Both the position numbers and the translations under genes were made by a program. Of a stretch of DNA of 64,000 nt, positions 57,301 through 64,000 are shown piece after piece. The DNA lies in the NCBI GenBank assembly GCA_003117195.1, contig BDSI01000102.1, positions 374,062 through 438,061 on the forward strand. The letters run 5' to 3'. This stretch comes from Eudorina sp. 2006-703-Eu-15 (Eukaryota; Chlorophyta; Chlorophyceae; Chlamydomonadales; Volvocaceae). Below the pieces are notes generated by a model. The model was not told the origin of the DNA. It did no database searches and saw only the letters and a list, made by a program, of their open reading frames with translations. Numbering within the stretch: position 1 is the first letter of the stretch; every line of letters begins with the position of its first letter.

Positions 57301-60300
57301 CTTCCCGTGACTCTGGCTGTTCAACCTCAACCCCGACCTAGATCCAGATCCAGATCCCGACGCCCATGCAGCCCTCAAGAGCTCCGACCCGTGGGTCGCC
57401 ACTCACGTCACGCAGGTAGGGGAAGTTGGTCATGGTGGACTGGAAGGTGCCCAACACGGTTGCCAGCCGGACCTTGCGCGCCAGCGTCTCGGCCGTGTCG
57501 TACTGCCGTACGACCACCTCGGTGAGGTTGCAGAACTGGTAGGGGCGCAGGATGATCTCGCTGCAGGGGTTGGTGCCGAACTCGAAGCCGGGGTCGCGGC
57601 GGCCGGAGCGGAGGACCTGCTGCCGGCAGGCCGCGCGGCTGAACAGCCCGCGCTCGCCGCAGCCGCTCTCGTACAGCGCCTGCGTGTGTGTGTATGTGTG
57701 TGTGGGGGGGGGATTGCAAGGGATTACAAAGGGGATTACAAGAGGATCACAAGAAGAGTTCAAGTTGGGGGATTTCAAGGGGACTGCAAAGGGGTTCGGT
57801 GGCGGTCGATGGGTGTGTTGGGAGGCTGCAGTGCTGCGATGGAACTAAAAGCCCGGGTGCCGTCTCCGACGAATGCGGGGCCCCGGGGATCACGGACACA
57901 CAGGAATTCCCGCCCCCGCAGGAACTCCCAACAGGAACTCCCGCCCCCCCCCCGAATTTCATATAACCCCAAGGGCCCCCCCTCCGTCGTTTGGGGTTTA
58001 ATTCTTTTTCCATTTGTTTCCAAATTAACACCCTTCCGCCACCGCACCTTCCACTCCGCCATGAAGACGCCCATGGGCGGCTGCTCGCTGCAGTACACCG
58101 CCGAGTTGTTGGCCATGGCCCGCTGCGGGTGGTCCTCCCACCAGCGGCCCGTCTTGGCGGCGCGCATGTCGGGGTCGTCCAGGTCGGACAGCGAGATGAG
58201 GGCCGAGCGCCGTACACCGCCCACCACCACGATCTCCGCCACCTTGCAGACCAGGTCGTGGCACTCCAGGGGAGTCAGCTTGCGGCCGCGGACCTGGACG
58301 AGAGGCGGCGGGCGGGAGGGAGAGACGTGAAAGAGATGGCGGGATAAAGAGAGAAGCACGCGAAAGAAAACAATTGAAGGTGGCGGGAAAGATAGGGCGG
58401 GTTAACGAGATGGCCGGCAAGAGGGTCGCCTGGAGAGGGACGGGTAAGTTTCCCCCCTCCCCCTGCCGCATTGGGGGCGCCGTATACCTTCTTGAACAGG
58501 TCGACGGCGAAGAGGAACAGCGCCTCCAGCGGCTCGGGGCCCGACGCCCGCCCGCCAAAGGTGCGCAGTCGGGCGCCCTTGGGGCGGAGGCCCGAGGTGT
58601 CCCACCGGGGGATCTGGCGGAGTGGGGGAGGTGCGGAATTTAGGTGGTGGGAGGTGGTGGGAGGTGGGGGAGGTGCGGATCCAAAAAGGAAACAAAACAT
58701 AGCGGGGACGGATGGGGACGAATGGAAATAGAGGCGATGGGGTCAGGGCGGGTCAGCATAGGCTTTGGGAAGTCGGAACAGAGAGTCGCATGCCGTGACG
58801 TCATCGACGGCAAGCAGAACACCATCATCAAGCAGCGGTACGACCCGCCGCAAAAAGCTGTCGCCGACTCCAGCCCCGGACATCCCATCAACCTCCCCAC
58901 TCCCCGCCCCCTCTCCCCAATTCCGTTGTCGCGGCCCGCACCTGGCCGATCCACAGCAGCGCCAGCACCTCCCGCAGCGCCCGCGCCCAGCCCTCGCGGC
59001 TGTCGTCCACCACCACCCGGGTGGGGCTGTGCTCCAGCCTGAGGGTCAGGGACGTGCAGACAGGCGGGGACCGGGTGGCGACCGCGGGTGGCGACTCAGG
59101 CGGCAAGAGAGGACACAATACAATAGGACAAACGAGGACACATTACCGAACATGGGAGGACGTAGATGCCAACCCACGCAACACAAGACCGCGGTAACAT
59201 CATTTGAGCAGTAGGGTGCTCCAGTCTAAAGGTCGACGACGGAGGACGCGCGCCCGCAAGCAAACACCGCCACAAGCATTGTTTCTTGTGGCAAGCACCA
59301 TATGTCGTCGGGCTATAGTTTCCTTCCGCGTTAACAGCCGCACACGCCCCCCAACTCCCACGCACGCACACACACACGAGACACATACGCAGGTAACTGG
59401 TATGGGTCGGACGGGGTTTGAATCGGGTTGGGTTTAAAAGGAAATTAAAACTAAAACCCATACGGTCGGGCGTCGGGCGGGGAACCCTTACGCGCACAAT
59501 TAGCACACACGCGTTGCCGCACCTCTCCGCGACCGCCGGCAGCCTGTCCACCAGGTGCCTCTCCACCGAGAAGCCCACCCCGGTGCCGTTCATCAGCACA
59601 AACAGCGCCTCATCGAAGGCGAAGGGGTGGTCGATGGGCAGGTAGGAGCAGTTGTAGCCCGCCACGTGGCACTTGGACAGCGCGTCGCCGGCGGTCATCA
59701 TGCTGCGCATGCTGGGCATGACCTGCGTGCGCGCGTGCGGGCGGCAACCCACCGACCGTGAAATGGGCAGCGCAGCACCCGGCACGTGGGTGTGTGGGTG
59801 TCAGGGCGGATTCAGGAAATTGTTGTCAGGGCTCATTCACGGGGGAGGGGTGCAAGACGCTGTTATTGGTTGGGGGGATGGGACGCAGCAGGGACGCAGC
59901 ACGCAGGGGAGCAGGGCCGAGGCCGTGTCGTACCTCCAGGTTGACGATGGCTTCCGCCAGCTCCAGTCGGAGCTCCGTCGGCATGTCATACGCGCACGCC
60001 TGGCGAAGGTGCTTGGTCATGAAGTCCAGGTACCTGTCCGCCCAACAGAGGCACGCGACCGCCGCATTACGACCACAACATTACGGCATTACAACATTAC
60101 GGCATCACCGCGGCGAGTGTATGTGCGCGTGTGGCGCCATGCATGTCGCGCCAGGTCTTTATTTCAAACAGAGTCGCACCTGTCGACGGTCTCCGGCCAG
60201 GTCTTTATTTCAAACAGGGTCGCACCTGTCGACGGTCTCCGGCCAGGTCTCCCGCCGGCGCTTGGACTCCACCCAGCGGGCGTAGCGGGAGGTGTGGATG

Positions 60301-61552
60301 AAGGCCTGGTAGTCGGAGGGTAGGCCGCGCTGCAGCGGCACCGGGCTGGGCGGCGCGGAGCTCGAGGCGGGCGAGGAGGCGGAGGCGGAGGCGGGCACGG
60401 CGGGCGACCGCGAGGGCGAGCACGTCGGGAGCTGCTGCTGCTGCTGCTGCTGCTGCTGCCGGTTGGAGCTGTCGCGCCTGCGCAGCAGGGGAGGGACATA
60501 AAAGGCGGGGCAGCAGCAGCACGCAGCCGCCGAGAGGCGCGAAGACGTTGCGTTGGCCAAGGTGGGGGCGTTTAGGTAAGGACACATCACAGTGTGTTCA
60601 GAGAAGAGACCCGCCCATCGCGATGCGTGTTCACAAATGCAACCCGCCCGCCCGCCCGATCCCAGATGACCGAAATGTGTGTGGCACGACTCAGGCTTTC
60701 GAATCGCCGACCCAGATCGCGTCTCGACCCGAACTGTCTCATGTGATCATCATGTGTGTCGCGAACTAACGAACGTAAGCCCAGCAACGCAGCAACCCTC
60801 TGGGTGTGAGAATCCGACCTCTCGCATCAAGGTCCTTTACGAACGGCAGATAGCGATTCTCTTCCAGCAACGGGAGGTACCCTATTCGAACAGCAATGCA
60901 ACTATGCAACGCGCTGTACATCATTGGGTCGTGCGCGACGGCGTCTCCGATGCCCCTCCGCGGCCACAAACTTTAAGAGAGACCCCTTTCCCAGCGTTGT
61001 GACTATCCATGTACCCAGTGGCCGTTCCCAACTTCCGTACCGTACTCACAGCGCGCTCTGGTCCTTCCGCGGCATCGAGAAGAGCTTCCGCTTGGGCGCC
61101 ACCGCTGTGTCCAGGGTGATCTTCCTGGGGGCCGTGGAGACGTCAGCGCCGGCAGTGGGCGGCGTGGGCGGCAGGTCCAGTCGGTCGAGCTCGGGGCGGC
61201 TGTCGGAGGAGTCGACCTTGGGCATGTCGTTCTCATCTTGGACGGCCCGGGGGCCGCGGGACGGTGACGTGGTGGCGCACTTGATGGGGGAGAGACAGGA
61301 GATAGGCGCCTTGGTGTCCGTAGACGTCATGGTGGTCGCGAAATGCGAATCGGGCTTCAAGGATTGGCGCGAGGAACGCGGGGGAGCGCAGTCCTGGCGG
61401 GGTTGAGCAGAGGCAGTCAGGAGGAAGGCGGGAAACTTGGCGAAACATTGCGACAGGTTAAAGGAAAGGCAGGCGCTCCCCGACGTGCAAGGACTACCAC
61501 CTTCGACAAGTGCGCGTATTGCCTTGAGGTTTGTGAAGAGGCTGAGCTTCAT
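54350..61552 (-). CDS. rtpR: Adenosylcobalamin-dependent (class II) ribonucleoside-triphosphate reductase, complete, 14 exons
   Basis: Exons (- strand): 61050-61330 (or from ATG 61552), 60226-60477, 59934-60033, 59523-59722, 58942-59038, 58488-58613, 58048-58293, 57407-57679, 56854-56940, 56347-56526, 55963-56101, 55285-55449, 54776-54919, 54350-54420. From ATG 61330 this is 786 residues, all phases compatible; the bacterial monomeric enzyme of Lactobacillus has 739. It reduces ribonucleoside triphosphates to deoxy forms with a cobalamin-generated thiyl radical. Seen: MPSMRSMMTAG, YNCSYLPIDHP (Cys236), FVLMNGTGVGFSVER, FGGRASGPEPL, NPCSEI (Cys473, Glu475), QFCNL (Cys484), KPSGTVSQL, and the C-terminal ELACTAGGCEQ (Cys775, Cys780). 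Spacings of 11 (473/484) and 5 (775/780) equal those of the Lactobacillus cysteines. Exon 2 has a Gln run and disordered linker absent from bacteria. Codons end almost always in G or C. Confidence 0.95.
54601..54702. repeat. Near-perfect 47-bp hairpin in the last reductase intron
   Basis: Arms 54601-54647 and 54656-54702 pair at 45 of 47 positions around an 8-nt loop. It lies in the intron 54421-54775. The outermost bases supply the stop codon that would be used if this intron were retained (54699-54701). It may be a MITE or a small-RNA precursor. Confidence 0.9.
60151..60242 (-). repeat. 46-bp tandem duplication of an exon-intron border
   Basis: 60151-60196 and 60197-60242 differ at one base. 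Each copy contains the exon end CGTCGACAG and donor gtgcga of reductase exon 2, so two identical donors stand 46 nt apart. Use of the upper one (exon end 60226) keeps the reading frame into exon 3. Confidence 0.9.
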
Positions 61553-63396
61553 GCGCCCGACAAGGACACGCTACGCGAGATGATGGAGCATCAGGAAGTC
61601 TGACGCCAGCCGGTCACGATAATTATGCAGGTAAGTCCCGCCATACTGTTCAAGTAAAGCTAAAAGGTATTTCTGAATATCGGCGACGGGCTCTGCTGAA
61701 CCTGAACGCGGTTGCTGCCATGGATGCTTGGCGAACCGTCACAGGCAAGCGCAACGCGCTACGACACCAACCTGACAGTTCAAGGACGACTAATGCACTG
61801 ATACAAGCAATCGGCGCTCGGTCGCTGAAGAGCGTTGTGGTGTTGACTCGGAAGTCGGGTGTTAATTACCGTAAATAACGAGGAATCACGATGCGTGGTG
61901 TTTAAAGGGTAACTGAGCTATGTGGATTGCATACAGCTTGTGGGTATTTATACTAATGCTGGGTGTACATTTCGTCCTGGCCGTCCTGCACATTGCATCT
62001 TCTGTCCATGCCCGATTTCGCGCGCACATGTCGTGCATGGCATGCGTGCGGCGCACAACATTTCATGAAAACAACGTCAGCCCACAAACACACAGAAAAA
62101 TCGAAGACAGTTATTATTCCAATGCAGTCGCATTTGTGACAATCATGCGGCATCGCCCTCAAAGCCTTGTGACTTTCCGACCGATGCCGTCGCCGTCTCG
62201 ACGACACTGCAAGGCGGCGACTCGCACCCACCCACAAACACGAATACATGTACTATATAAATCAATATTATTGAGCTCTCCCAGTGCTGCGGCGTACTCG
62301 CAACCAGACACTTCGGGACCATGGGCCGCCCGGCACTTGCCTGCATCCTCACATTGCGATCCCCTCCTTATCAGGCTCGAATAATTGCCATGTGTAATTC
62401 ATAGGTGCTGACTGGTGGCGGCTTCAATGTTTTCAGGAATATGTCTGCACAAGTGTGGCGATAATCCTAAAGCCAGGGAGAGCGGGTATTGCTATCAGCG
62501 ATGCAAGTTGCCACACGATATTCTGATATGATATTTGTTCGCTCGATTATTTTCCGTGTCGCCAATCGGCATGATTATGCTAAGTCGTACGGCATGCCGG
62601 GGCGACTGTGCGATGGTTGACTTCATCCGAATGCCAACGGAGGCGCCCACAGCCCTTAACTTGAGGACATCGGTGAAGCTCTTGTGGTCACCCGGGGGAG
62701 TCCCGGGGTTCGGATGCGCCCAACGCGGATGTAATGTAACCGTTACAACGCGGATGTAATGTAACCGTTACAACGCGGATGCTAAAAATACAGGCTACAG
62801 GGCCCCTGCGACCACGTGCTGTGACCCCAATGTGACTCACCCGCAGACGACCAGTCGGCGACCCCAATGCAGCAGGCCCCACGCATCGCATCGTCCCAGC
62901 GAAACGGCCACACCGCAATGCAAAGCCTCCTGGGTCGCGTCCAACCCTTCGTGCCCTCCCGTCGCCGCTATGTACGGTACACAGACCCGGGTTTGGGCGC
63001 TCGGACAGGCTCGGGCAGGCCCCGTCGCCCGTTTGCCACGACGACGCACTCACACCCAAAAGACACGCAATGGATGCAGCTTGCGTCGATGCGTTCCCCT
63101 CAAGAGTCGAGACGAGACGCAGGCCTTGGAGCACATCGGCACCCTGGGCATCAGCATCTGCATCTGCCCGCAGACACTGTCTCAAAACCCCCCACGGAAA
63201 CCCACATACGGTACTCGGCGTAGGACCCATCTCCCCAGCCTTCGCGGAGCTAGCTCCCTCTCCTCTCTTTCTCCCGAGGCTTGCCCCTCGAGCTTCAAAA
63301 CGTCTAATTTCCTATATCCTCCACGCACACACCGCCCGCCCGCTCGCCCGCGTCGTCGTACATCCATCGGCTCCCCCCCGGCCCCCGGCCCCACGG
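61553..63396. other. Intergenic region upstream of the reductase gene
   Basis: Should hold the reductase promoter and the 3' flank of the gene ending at 63397. At 62724-62785 a 25-bp unit (acgcggatgtaatgtaaccg...) is tandemly repeated; each copy carries TGTAA on + and TTACA (TGTAA on -), so it could act as polyadenylation region for transcripts from either side. No cobalamin riboswitch was seen. No supported gene. Confidence 0.35.
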
Positions 63397-63546
63397 TCAG
63401 GAGCCGTACAGCGGTTCCAGGTGCGGCAGGTCCGGATCATCCGCCTCCTCCGCCTCCTCCTCGGGCTCCTCGCTCAGACGGTTGGTACCGTTGCGGTTCA
63501 ACCGTCCCGAACCGTTGTCGCCACCGTCCTCGTCCTCGTCCTCGTC
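63397..63546 (-). CDS. Terminal exon of an acidic protein
   Basis: Not recognised. A - strand exon of 50 codons in phase 0 behind a good acceptor (cgtcctcag). It reads DEDEDEDGGDNGSG, then SEEPEEEAEEADDPDLPHLE and ends PLYGS with TGA. A strongly acidic C-terminal tail. Upstream exons should lie beyond 63560, some perhaps outside the window; the open frames there (for example RAAAMRQVVRQIPLRC) could not be joined with certainty. Confidence 0.5.
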   Translation of the reverse strand, partial: DEDEDEDGGDNGSGRLNRNGTNRLSEEPEEEAEEADDPDLPHLEPLYGS

Positions 63547-64000
63547 CTGAGGACGTGAGGAGGTCAGGGGCCACGCCGGGGTAGTTCGGTGATTGGGTAG
63601 TTGGGTAGTTGGGTAGTTGGCGCACCTCGCTGGGTGACGTACGAATGCACGACGGAACGACAGGGACGCGGCGGGCGCGGAGGAGTGTGTATGCGCACAC
63701 AGGACGTGCCCTTCGCCCAGGCAACGTGTGGTGTGGGTGGCTGTGGTGTGGGTGGCGGTGATGCGATGGTGACCCTTCCGCGACACCGCAAGGGTATCTG
63801 CCGCACCACCTGCCTCATGGCCGCGGCCCTGTGCCACATCCCCGTTGACTTGCACCCGACCGCCCACCCCGCTCCCAGCATCCCCAGGACGAGTCCCGGT
63901 TCGCCCCAGGAATACACAACCCCTTACACCCTCAACGTATGGGGCTTTTGCTTTTCCCCTGAGCGGGTTGGGCGGCAGAGCCGAACGTGTCTCGCACCCG
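63547..64000. other. Window end, unresolved
   Basis: Probably intron and upstream exon of the acidic protein gene. It contains a short tandem repeat of gggtagttgg and gtggtgtgggtggc. Open frames exist on both strands to the window edge without a decisive signal. Confidence 0.3.

Noticed and set aside
59205..59240. Duplicate exon start (tttagACTGGAGCACCC) in a reductase intron
   Set aside because: Similarity to the true exon at 59038 covers only about a dozen bases; no continuing frame and no donor.

Overview
This is nuclear DNA of a eukaryote, most likely a volvocine green alga (Volvox/Chlamydomonas relatives). Every recognisable protein is cut into short exons by GT-AG introns, with two good GC-AG candidates. 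The downstream signal TGTAA, used for polyadenylation in this group, follows several ORFs. Two mobile elements have the split direct repeat layout (A1 ... B1-A2 ... B2) known from the algal elements Kangaroo and TOC1. No bacterial operon structure is visible. The assignment to lineage is inference.

Layout. (1) 1-11365, + strand: 3' part of a coiled-coil protein gene built almost wholly of tiny phase-0 exons of 36, 48 or 60 nt; one exon pair is present three times and a dead LINE sits between two copies. (2) 12891-17404: a split-repeat element with a broken gag-like ORF, a 2-oxoglutarate oxygenase fragment and a spliced gene fragment. (3) 18265-22358, - strand: a degraded or unusual membrane/coiled-coil gene, its introns filled by a SINE-like and a MITE element. 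(4) 22359-25473: repeats, including one copy of a 1-kb element with GC-rich palindromic ends. (5) 25474-43359, + strand: a complete dynamin-family GTPase gene, 14 exons, 736 aa, whose introns hold an inverted copy of the 1-kb element, nested MITE/SINE-like elements and, in intron 12, a 5.4-kb split-repeat retroelement with an antisense tyrosine recombinase. (6) 43592-45888: LINE debris and unassigned exons. (7) 45889-50447, + strand: a GC-rich, Ala/Gly/Pro-rich coiled-coil protein gene. (8) 54350-61552, - strand: a complete 14-exon gene for adenosylcobalamin-dependent (class II) ribonucleotide reductase, 786 aa, with all five catalytic/redox cysteines. (9) 63397-63546, - strand: terminal exon of an acidic protein.

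The window changes character near 46 kb. To the left, introns are AT-rich, genes are loaded with transposons and codons often end in A or T. To the right, sequence is GC-rich and codons end almost always in G or C. The genes do not form a pathway: a vitamin B12-dependent DNA-precursor enzyme, a membrane-remodelling GTPase and two or three coiled-coil proteins are neighbours only by position.
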